DNA from: Thalassia testudinum
Lineage: Eukaryota; Streptophyta; Magnoliopsida; Alismatales; Hydrocharitaceae
Direction of reading: 5' to 3'
Assembly: GCA_037157565.1 (NCBI GenBank)
Contig: JAZHRO010000050.1
Span: forward strand, 44,216,001 to 44,280,000
Length of the DNA: 64,000 nt
The number at the start of each line of letters is the position of its first letter. The first letter of the stretch is position 1. The notes beneath the pieces were generated by a model. It was not told where the DNA came from, did not search any database, and saw nothing but the letters and a program-made list of their open reading frames with translations. Positions 55,336-64,000 of the stretch are shown one piece after another. Position numbers and translations under genes: made by a program.

Positions 55336-57946
55336 TGTTATGGGGCCCGGATAGGTTGTGTTAATATGGTGATTTTATCGTTGAAATGCGTATAGTGGTT
55401 AACCTAAATCGAGCCTAACCATCTCTTTACAAAATATTTTTTACCTGGCCTATTTGATTTTATCTTGGTCACTTTTAGGCCCAGGGTCGAACTCAGGGAA
55501 GTGGGATTAGAAGAAGTTTCTACGCCTTTCCTATAACGAATCTCTTCTATTCATTTATTGTGTTTTTGGTGCTTTTCTGTTTAAGATTTTTTTTTCTGAT
55601 AATTTTTGTCCTTGAGGTACACCCTCAAAATTAGGTTCTTGGCTTTGAGCCAAATTAGGGTTCCAAAACTGGTCTTGCTATTTTCAAGACTAAGTACCTG
55701 CAAGTCAATAATTATCTTTTCTCTTTTATATTTTTTTTTATCTTTTTACTGGCATGAAAGAGAAACAGAAATAAAGTAAATATAGTATATATATATGTAT
55801 ATATTATATATGTATAAAGGGGTGGGGGTTGAGGTGGAGATGACGTGTAGCACGGTGTCGAGTTGGTCGTCGTCTAGAAAGACGCAACCAACGGGACAAA
55901 GTGCCGCATGGAGTGTAAGGTGGATTGGTGGAAGATGAGCGCGAACACGCTTTCTGTATCCGTGTATCGGGGAATATCAACAACTGGGGCAGATATTCCC
56001 GCGATACAACGTATGGTAAGTGATATGAAAAAAAAAAAAAATGTATATATGTAAATATATATCTATATGGATATATATATATATGTATATGTATGTATAT
56101 ATAACTATATAGATGTATATATATATATGTAAATATATATAGTAATATATGTATATAGATATATGTAGATAGATACATATATATATATATATATAGTTAT
56201 ATAGATATATATGTATATATGTATGTATATTTGTGTATATATATATATATATATGTCTCTATACTTATACTTAGTTATATAGGTATATATATAGATATAT
56301 ACATATACATATATATATATATATGTATATATTTAAACGTATATAAGTATATGTATATATGTAAATATATATGTATATATATATATATAAGTATATAGAT
56401 ATATATATATATATATGTATGTATACTAATACTTAGGAATATAGGTACTACTATATGTATAGATATAAGTATATATAGATATATATATATATATATGTAT
56501 ATAAATATATATATATATAAATATATATATGTATGTATATATATACATGTATATAGTAGGGTATAGGTGTGTGTACGAGAGTGTGAGTGTGTGTGTGTAT
56601 GTGTGTGCAGAGAGTGTGAGAGAGTGCTGTGAGAGAGAGAGAGAGAGAGAGCGAGATACTGCTGGAGTGAAGAAGGCGTTTAAGTCGTCTACAGCAGCGG
56701 GGTGACGTCTGATGGCCACGTGCACGCGTAGGCACGTAGGCATGCGAAGAGGTGCACACTGGGAAGGAGTGAGTGCGAGGGAGAGAAGGACCGCAACGCA
56801 CCGCGCTGCGTGAAGAGGCGAGTGCGGGCGCGAAGAAGTGGGCGGGCATACGCAGGTGAAGGGAGCGGGCGCACGCAAACGCTGAAGCCGGCGGGCATAC
56901 GTGGGTGAACACAGACGCACGGGCGAGCGCTGGAGCGAGGGCGGGGCGGGATGCGGGCGCGGGCTGGGACCGGTTTCTGCACGCTGGGTGACCGGATAAG
57001 TGAGAAACTTATCGGTCACCGCACTGTAGCCACAGTGTTCCGCTGACTAGCGTGAACAATGGCTACAGTGCATGGTCGAGCCGCACGACCGCCTCTGCCC
57101 GGTGCTGTGAGTGTGGAGCTGCTGCACGAGCTGGCATGAGCGTAGAAGGTCTACGTTGGCTGGGCTGCGGGTGGAAAGACAGGTGCAGGCGCGAAGAAGC
57201 GGGAGGCAAGGGCGGCCTGCAGGCATTTACTGGAGGCGAGGGGGACTTGCAGGCGTGCGCGGGAGGGCTGCGCTGCTGCAGCTACTGCCGCGGAGCTTCA
57301 GACCTTGAAGCCTGCGGCAATGGTGGAAGTGGCTCAATGTCGAAATAGAGAGAGAAGACCACCACGCCCACTAGCTCTTTGATGAGCTAGGCGGTGGTGG
57401 GCTCACAGTGGTGGTTGCACACCACTGTGAGTTGCTCTTGCCTGCAGCGTGGCTCCTCAAAAGGAGGAGAGGTTGCGTATGGAGGGGAGAGGGGAGGAGA
57501 CGGCCTGGAAGGAGGAAGCTGCTGTGTGTCTTTTTTCGTGGACCAAGCTCTCTTGTAAAGAAGAAGCCGTGCCTTTTTTATAGAGGAAGAAGGCATGCAT
57601 AGCCATGCCCTGGCTGTGCATGGCTGTGCATGCGGCTTGGCAGGGAGTGGCTGTGCAGGGCAAGCTGAGCAAGGAATGGGGCGAGGAGGAAGCTGCCATG
57701 CTTTGCAGCCGCGGGGAAGATTTTCAAAATCAAATAGAAATAAAAGTAAAGATGGAAATTTTGCGAGGTAGCACTTGAAGAATTTTTCAATTACAAGGCC
57801 ATTTATTTCACTCTCCTCCCCTCTCAATTAAATGCATGCATGCGTGTATTTTCACAAATGCAACTATGGATACCTAATATGCACTGGTAATGCTAGGAAA
57901 TAGCACAAGACGGCACAATTGTTGGTGTATTTTTGCTGTGCAATCA
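55336..57946 (-). repeat. 3' LTR of Athila-D (family D, about 2611 bp)
   Basis: Plus-strand ends are TGTTATGGGG and GTGCAATCA. It is in inverted orientation to the solo LTR 46787-49647 and matches it along its length: the primer-proximal phrase cccagggtcgaactcaggg (55480-55498), the AT microsatellite (55776-56560), the G+C-rich part (56640-57420), the TATA site (57571-57583) and the tail of tgcatgcatgcgtg words. Confidence 0.85.
55970..56006 (-). other. Conserved stem-loop in the Athila-D LTR
   Basis: GGGAATATC ... GATATTCCC with a 13-base loop, flanked by GTATC and GATAC. It is the counterpart of 48984-49014. Confidence 0.6.
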
Positions 57947-57959
57947 TACCCCCATGCCT
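57947..57959 (-). promoter_or_regulatory. Polypurine tract of Athila-D
   Basis: AGGCATGGGGGTA on the minus strand, directly before the LTR start TGATTGCACAGC. Confidence 0.8.
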
Positions 57960-59288
57960 ATCTTTTGCTAGTCACTAGCAAAACATTTTTTTGTTGTATT
58001 TAGAAATGATCTTTAAGCTGAAGATTTTCTTCTGAGGCGACATAAGTGTGTTTAATGTTGGATATTGTGAGAACCAATTGCAGAGAAGACTACCAGTACT
58101 TTAAGTCTCACATGACATAGATCATCTTTCGACTAACCAGGACTCTTGATATTTAAACCTTAAGTATGATTTCCAAGATTCAGGAGGTTTTTGCTGTACT
58201 CGAGAGCTCAAGAGATTATGGCTTGTGCTTAGTGAAGGATCAAGACTGACCAGATGAACATTAAGACTCAAGCCCAGGGTTTCACAATTTTTTTAAGTAT
58301 AGGTTGGTCCCAATTTTAGCTCGTGTCTTCGGATTGATCCTTAAAAAGATGACGGAAAATACAACTCCCATTTTTTGACATTTGTGGCTCAAAGAAAATA
58401 GGGTATTTGTAACTTGCCCTGAAGAATTTTTGTAGGGGGAAGACTTTACAAATATTTGTGAGATATAATGACTTATTTGCATCTTTTTTTTTTTTTTTGA
58501 AACACGTGTTAGTATATCTCTTACAACATTATTTGGAGGAGCACACTTTTCTTTTTGGTGGGAGAGTTTCTTTTTGGTGGAAAGAGTCTCTCCTAAACAT
58601 AAGACTAAAATCTGGGATAAAAAGTCTACCTGCGTGCACAGGTAAGGACTCCACCTTCCCTAATGAACACTAGGGTTGGATCTTATGTTCACTTGGTCTT
58701 TTTTGATATGTGTAGTGTGAACCAAGATTGCTTAGGCTCTCAAGTAGAAGCAAACCAATGGATCCTGTACTGGTGTCTCAAGTACAAGAATACATCCTTA
58801 GTTAGGAGAGATTCCGATCTATCTTGTCAATGCTCAAGTGAATTAAGTCGATCCTGAGTGAATCAAGCTTCTGTGACCTGGAAAGTCTTCAAAACAGTGG
58901 TTGAATATCCATAAACACTTATTGTATTTTTGTTTCAGCTTTCAGATCATTACTAAACGCCATTTTATATATATAGATGGAAACTACATGCTACCATAAA
59001 ATACCCAGATCCTATGGATGCCTATCCACCCCCCCATGCCAAACGATGCTATGTCCTCATATGCATGCAGGGAAGGGTAGAGAAAGGATGAAAGATCGGG
59101 TAACGAGAGCTGAAGTGCAGGGTATACAGCAGGGTGGTAGGGTGGGTGGATGGTGGGTGGTGAAGTGAGAAGTGAAGTGATCGTGACAGTGAAGTGAAAA
59201 GTGATGGTGGATGGTGAGTGTTGTTCGGGTTCCTCCCAACGAGCGCTGAATTTAACGTCCCCAGCTGGACTCAGAATGAGGAAAAGAA
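57960..59288 (-). other. Athila-D 3' untranslated region
   Basis: About 1.3 kb between pol and the polypurine tract. The minus strand has ATGAGGACATAGCATCG followed by TTTGGCATGGGGGGGTGG (about 59026-59060), the internal G-run also seen in Athila-2 and LARD-B. No envelope-like gene was recognised; frames at 58282-58857 have no clear features. Confidence 0.6.
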
Positions 59289-60848
59289 TTAGTTACCCTC
59301 CAGCAGGGCAATGGTTTCTCCAACGGGAGCAGGTTCATGAGTCAGATAGGGTTTCAAACGCTGCTCGTTGACTGTAAATTTACGCCCAGATTTGGGATCT
59401 TTGATCTCGATGGCCCCGTTGGGGAATGGTCTTGAGACCAGGAAAGGACCAGTCCATTTGGACTTCAATTTCCTAGGAAAGAATTTGAGTCGGGCATTGT
59501 AGAGCCAAACTTGCTGAGATGGCTCAAATTCTTTCCACCGAATACAGCTGTTGTGAAAAGCCTTAGTGCGTTGTTTGAAAGTTAAGGTAGAATCATAGGC
59601 TTCACGACGGAGCTCTTCCAGCTCCTAGAGTTGGAGTTTTCTTTCTCAACCACACAGGTCTGGGTCAAGGTTACATTGGTGAATCGCCCAATAAGCGCAG
59701 TGCTTCAACTCCACGGGCAAATGACAAGGCTTCCCGTAAACGATTCTATACGGCGACATACCAAGGGGAGCCTTGAAGGCGGTCCGATATGCCCAAAGTG
59801 CGTCAATTAGCTTGTCAGACCAATCCTTATGGGCAGGCTGAACCATTTTCTGGAGAATTTGCTTGATTTTCCGGTTCGACACCTCTGCCTGGCCGTTCGT
59901 CTGAGGATGATACGGGGATGCGATATGATGGTGGACTTCGTATTTCCTCAGAAGTGCCCGGAAAGAAGCATGGGTAAAGTGGCTTCCTCCATCAGAGATA
60001 ATGGCTCGAGGGATCCCAAAGCGCGCAAAGATGTGGTCATTGACAAAGCGAGTGGATATAACATGGTCAGCACGGCGCTTGGGAATAGCCTCGATCCATT
60101 TCGAAACATAATCAACGGCCACGAGGATAAATTCGAAGCTGTTGGAAAGAGGAAAGGAACCCATGAAATCAATTCCCCAAATGTCGAAGATTTCTGCAGC
60201 TAGGATGGGTTGTAAGGGCATCATGTCACGACGTGACATTGACCCTAACGACTGGCACCTAGTGCAATGCTTGGCATAATTGTGTGCATCTTGGTGAAGG
60301 GAGGGCCAAAAGAAACCGCACTGCAACACCTTGGCTGCAGTTTTCCTACCAGAGAAATGGCCTCTGCAGGTCTGATCGTGGCAGAAGGATAGCACACTGG
60401 GGAATTTGCTGTCAGGAACACAGCGACGGATGATTTGATCAGCACCTATCCGAAAAAGAAGTGGATTATCCCATAAATAATACTTTGCTTCTGCCATGAG
60501 ACGCTCGCGCTGGTTTTTAGGCCGGCCACGTGGAAGGGATCCAGAAGCAAGGTAATTGGCAATGTCGGCATACCAAGGACCACTTGCCACATTAATTACC
60601 AATATGTGCTCATCAGGAAAAATCTCATTGATCGACAGAGTAAGTCCAATATGGTTAGGGTCCAGTCTGGAAAGATGATCAGCCACAACATTCTGGGCTC
60701 CGACCTTATCGCGGATCTCAATGTCAAATTCCTGGAGCAGAAGGATCCAACGAATCAGTCTAGGCTTGGCATCCTTCTTGTGCATGAGATAGCGAATGGT
60801 CGCGTGATCAGTGAAAATAATACGTGAGAGCCCAGAAGGTAAGAGCAT
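59289..60848 (-). pseudogene. Athila-D RNase H end and integrase
   Basis: Open for 400 codons (59646-60848). It starts within RNase H ([23 protein letters not shown]). Next is the zinc region CHDQTCRGH...HCTRCQ, followed by the catalytic core with [15 protein letters not shown] and [15 protein letters not shown] (D, D, E all present) and [19 protein letters not shown]. Beyond a TGA (59646) and a TAG (about 59625) the same frame continues with EELRREAYDS, WLYNARLKFFPRKLKSKW and ends IALLEGN at 59289. Without those two stops the integrase would be complete. It is joined to the RT frame by a one-base loss near 60822. Confidence 0.9.
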
Positions 60849-62251
60849 AATTTCTCCACCCCAAAGACGACCGCTAGTAGCTCTTTTTTAGTGGTAGTAT
60901 AATTACGCTGGGCCTCGTCCAACTTCTTACTGGTGTAGTACACCACGAAGGGGTGTCTATCGTGTCTTTGTCCCAGGATGGCTCCGACTGCAAGGTCGGA
61001 AGCGTCAGACATGAGTTCAAAGTCGAGGGACCAATCAGGTGACTGGAGAACAGGGGCGTTGGTGACAGCATTACGCAGCTGCGTGAATGCTCGTATGCAG
61101 TTGGGGCCCATATCGAAGGGTACGTCGGTCGATAGGAGATGAGTTAAAGCTCGAGAAATCTTGGAGAAATCTTTGATGAATCTCCTATAGAAACCGACAT
61201 GTCCTAGAAAGGAGCGGATTTGTCTGACAGAGCCAGGCACTGGTAAATTAGCAATTATGTCAAGCTTAGCTCTGTCAACCTCAATACCCCTGTCAGAGAT
61301 GATATGCCCGAGAACAATTCCCTCGTGCACCATAGAATGACTTTTTTCCCAGGAAAGCACGAGGTTTACATCAATACATCTCCTAAGGATACGGGTCAGG
61401 TTGGCAAGACATTCATCGAAAGATGGTCCAAAGACCGAAAAGTCATCCATGAAGACCTTGAGAAAGTCACCCACCATGTCATGGAATATCGCTAGCATAC
61501 ATCTTTGGAAAGTTGCTAGCGCATTGCAAAGTCTAAACGGCATCCTTCTAAATGCAAAGGCACCGAACGGGCAGGTAAAGGTGGTTTTCTCTTGGTCCCG
61601 GGGGTCAATTGCCACCTGGTTATATCCTGAGAATCCATCCAGGAAACGAAAAAATTTATTTCCTGCTAATCGCTCCAGGATTTGGTCAATGAAAGGTAGC
61701 GGAAAATGATCTTTCTTAGTTGCAGCATTGAGTTTCCTATAATCTACAGACACTCTCCAGGATGTAGGAGTGTGTGTAGGGATGGATTCGTCCCTGTCAT
61801 TGACACGGATGGTGAGTCCCGCCTTTTTGGGCACAGCATGAATCGAACTCACCCAGGGGCTATCGCTGATCGGGTAGATTATACCCGCATCCAACCACTT
61901 AATAATTTCCTTCTTAACGACCTCCCTCATGTTAGGGTTGAGACGTCGCTGCATCTCGCGGGATGGTCGAGCCTCCTCCTCCGTATATATACGATGAGTG
62001 CAGTAGGAGGGGCTAATGCCAGATAAGTCTGATAAAGACCATCCAATGGCTGCCTTGTGTTCTATGAGGACCTTTGTTAGTTTGCACTCTTGCTCCCTGG
62101 TCAACTTTGAACTGATGATTATGGGGAGCATTTCATTTGGTCCCAAGAAAACATACTTAAGTGTACTAGGCAGCTCTTTCAGCTTGGGAGTGGATGGTGA
62201 AAGGTCTGGCATTTCTTGGTACGAGAGTGTCCCAGGCGGATCAAAAAACAA
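60755..62251 (-). pseudogene. Athila-D reverse transcriptase and RNase H
   Basis: Open for 498 codons. Blocks in order: IGWSLSDLSGISPSYCTHRI, EIIKWLDAGIIYPISDSPWV, WRVSVDYRKLNAATKKDHFP, FPLPFIDQILERLAGN, FLDGFSGYNQVAIDPRDQEK, RRMPFRLCNALATFQRC, the active-site box VFMDDFSVFG, VLSWEKSH, VLGHIISDRGIEVDRAKLD, RSFLGHVGFYRRFI, then RNase [34 protein letters not shown]. Family-typical FGLCNAPATF is FRLCNALATF here. The frame ends after a one-base loss near 60822, where the RNase H and integrase frame takes over. Confidence 0.92.
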
Positions 62252-63147
62252 GTCAGGAGGAAGAAGTTGGCCTCAAATTTGCCAAGAAGAGGGGCTTCTT
62301 GGATAGATGGATCCAAAAAGGAATAGCCCCAGTGAGTAGTATATGGGATCAAGGTCCCAGTGTGGAGTTGCAAATCTACCTGATTTGGCAGGAAAGAAAG
62401 GGCAATCCGGTCTTCAAGAGTGTGGACTGGTGGTGAGCAGCCCGAATATGACTCGGACCACGAGGTATGGGAAGCGGAGAAAGCCTTGTTAGAAGTCTGG
62501 TCAGGAGAAGGTACGGGAATAGGGAGGGATGGGGGAATGCCACAATATGTGTCGGTTAGGCAATCGTCAATGTTTACAGGTAATCCGCAGCAGTCATAAT
62601 AGGTCCCAATTAGTCCGATACACGCACTGACGGCCATGTCCTCGTCAGACGTGTCATCGTCGATGTAATCGCAATCAAAGTTCTTGGCTGCCTTGAAGAT
62701 GTTAATCTTGAGCTTTTCAGATCCAACGACAATCTCAATACAGCCCGACTCGCAGTCGATATGGGCGCGAGCTGTGGCCAAGAAAGGTCGACCAAGGATG
62801 ATCGGACAATCAGAAAGTGAGCTAGGAACTTCCATATCTAAAACAAGAAAGTCAACAGGAAAATAGAGACTGTTGACCCTAACCACCACGTCTTCCACCA
62901 CACCCTTCGGGATTTTGACAGAACGATTTACCAACTATAACGTGACAGGGGTGGGTTTCAGATTTCCCAAGGAAAATTTTTCGAGCATGATGGTTGGTAT
63001 AAGATTTATGGAAGATCCTAGATCAAGTAGGGCATGGTTAAAATTGCAGCCTTGGATGCTATAGGAAATCAGTGGTGTGCCCAAATCTTTCTGCTTCGGT
63101 GGTAGGTTTGACAGTATAGCACAACTCACATGAGGCGAGAGAATCAC
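62179..63147 (-). pseudogene. Athila-D protease and protease-RT linker
   Basis: The catalytic block HALLDLGSSINLIP (near 63010-63040) is followed by MLEKFSLGNLKPTPVTL and a TAG where the family has Gln (62935-62937). The next frame (62179-62934, 251 codons) continues [47 protein letters not shown], then an acidic and Pro/Ser-rich linker. It overlaps the RT frame by about 70 bases near 62180-62251 in a different phase, a one-base shift. Confidence 0.85.
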
Positions 63148-64000
63148 CAGATTCTTAGTTTTCTTTGACTGTCGCCTGGGTATTGTGTAGTCTTTGAAAA
63201 TCGGGCGACAGTAGGTATGTGGTCGATAGCCTCAAGCAGGGGTACCTTGATTTCAACATCCTTGAACAAATTACTCAGGTTATCAAAGGCTTGCGGATCT
63301 TTCTTCTTGCCTTTTGGATCCCTCAATAGAGCCTCAGGGAATGGGACTGATTCTGGCACCAATTTGGGTGTATCGTCCTCTCGCGAATGCGGTGCGCATC
63401 CCGAATGAGAGGGTGATGAAGAAGACGGGACAGGATCAGGTCGAGGCGGATCGACAGTCTGCTTACCGCTCCTCATAGTGATAGCATTGGACGATGCGGG
63501 TCCAATGGGATCATAAGGCGGAGGAGGGTTCGCAACAGGGACATAAGAGTGAGGTGCTACAGTGGGATTAGCTTGAAATCCTAATGGAATGCTCGAAGCT
63601 TGCAGAATTTGATGTACCTACCCCTGAGAAGGTCGTACCTATGGTTGAGGACCACGGGGTACGAAATTTCGTGGGTTGGGAACTGGTTGGGCTGGGAGAG
63701 TGCCCTAAGATCGAGTCACCATACGTAGTTGACTGATCTCAGCATTCTGTTGCGCCAATTGGTGCTGAAGAGAGGTCATGTTCTCTTCATGGCACTTTGA
63801 CATTTTCATCATCATTCGCATCAATTTATCAAGAGGACTTGATGCGTGTTCTGCTTGCAGTACGCAAGGACCCGATGGCGGATTTGCCATAGGATTAGAC
63901 TGGGCCCTTGGGATGACGGGTGCGAACAGTCGCATTAGTCCACCCACGAGGTTTTGGCACTGCAGGTTGTTGGACCATGCGAAGTTCGAATGATTTCGCC
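63144..64000 (-). pseudogene. Athila-D gag C-terminal half (partial, broken)
   Basis: 63705-63947 encodes MGGLMRLFAPVIPRAQSNPM followed by a helical stretch MMMKMSKCHEENMTSLQHQL that could form a coiled coil. A Pro-rich region with stops follows. Then 63144-63476 reads VPESVPFPEALL, QAFDNLSNLFKDVEIKVPLL and AIDHIPTVARF, the conserved linker before the protease. A shift near 63180 breaks the join to the protease. The Retrotrans_gag core lies beyond the window. No zinc knuckle is visible. Confidence 0.75.

Larger units (their letters stand above)
55336..64000 (-). mobile_element. Athila-D: Ty3 Athila-type retrotransposon, best preserved copy, 5' end outside window
   Basis: Minus sense, right to left: gag (partial, from 64000), protease, RT/RNase H, integrase, 3' untranslated region with G-run (near 59028), polypurine tract (57947-57959), 3' LTR (55336-57946). 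Only a handful of stops and one-base shifts break gag-pol, so this is the youngest retroelement here. The left flank is ggatg (55331-55335); its partner and the 5' LTR lie beyond 64000. Confidence 0.9.

Noticed and set aside
59829..60203. 124-codon plus-strand frame
   Set aside because: Antisense to the Athila-D integrase core.
1..64000. CRISPR arrays, bacterial operons, rRNA genes
   Set aside because: None seen; all content fits a plant nuclear genome.

Overview
The window is repeat-rich nuclear DNA of a flowering plant. I found no intact, expressed-looking host gene. The evidence is the element content: Athila-type Ty3 LTR retrotransposons with tRNA-Asp primer sites, CACTA (En/Spm) DNA transposons with TNP2-like and Transposase_24-like genes, a plant L1-type LINE, and fragments of plant genes (DUF538 family, importin-5) carried inside a transposon. 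The species cannot be named from this. Element names below are mine.

Layout. (1) 1-9590, minus: Athila-1, a decayed Ty3 element with 5' LTR, primer site, gag and pol; its 3' end lies left of the window. (2) 9591-25732, minus: CACTA-1, whose TNP2-like transposase is split into three pieces (21280-21064, 14803-14414, 12608-10270). It is broken by a solo LTR (12609-14413) and by a plus-strand, internally deleted Athila-2 (14804-21063). A further solo LTR (22224-24714, perfect duplication ATAAT) lies upstream of the transposase. (3) 25733-27998: another CACTA relic with a Transposase_24-like ORF. (4) 27999-35488: CACTA-2, with matching terminal repeats and TAA duplications. It carries captured gene pieces (DUF538-like, importin-5-like, and a two-exon gene tail) and is split by a LINE (about 29225-34303). 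(5) 36886-45457, minus: LARD-B, a non-autonomous LTR element with TGAAC duplications. It lacks pol and encodes one unrelated protein of about 510 codons. Its 5' end is a mosaic LTR / primer site / truncated LTR / primer site. (6) 46115: the right terminus of a further CACTA element. (7) 46787-49647: a 2.86-kb solo LTR, plus sense, with CCTTC duplications. (8) 49653-55335: old LTR-like and AT-rich sequence with a 217-bp tandem repeat. (9) 55336-64000, minus: Athila-D, the best preserved retroelement, with 3' LTR, polypurine tract, integrase, RT/RNase H, protease and part of gag; its 5' LTR lies right of the window.

The genes do not form a host pathway. They are the replication machinery of separate mobile elements nested in each other. 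The insertion order can be read from the interruptions: CACTA-1 is older than the solo LTR at 12.6 kb and Athila-2; CACTA-2 is older than its LINE. The strongest candidates for something undescribed are the LARD-B protein with its mosaic 5' end, and the gene-capturing CACTA-2. Exact boundaries come from reading TG...CA ends, primer sites and target duplications by eye. No alignment or database search was run.
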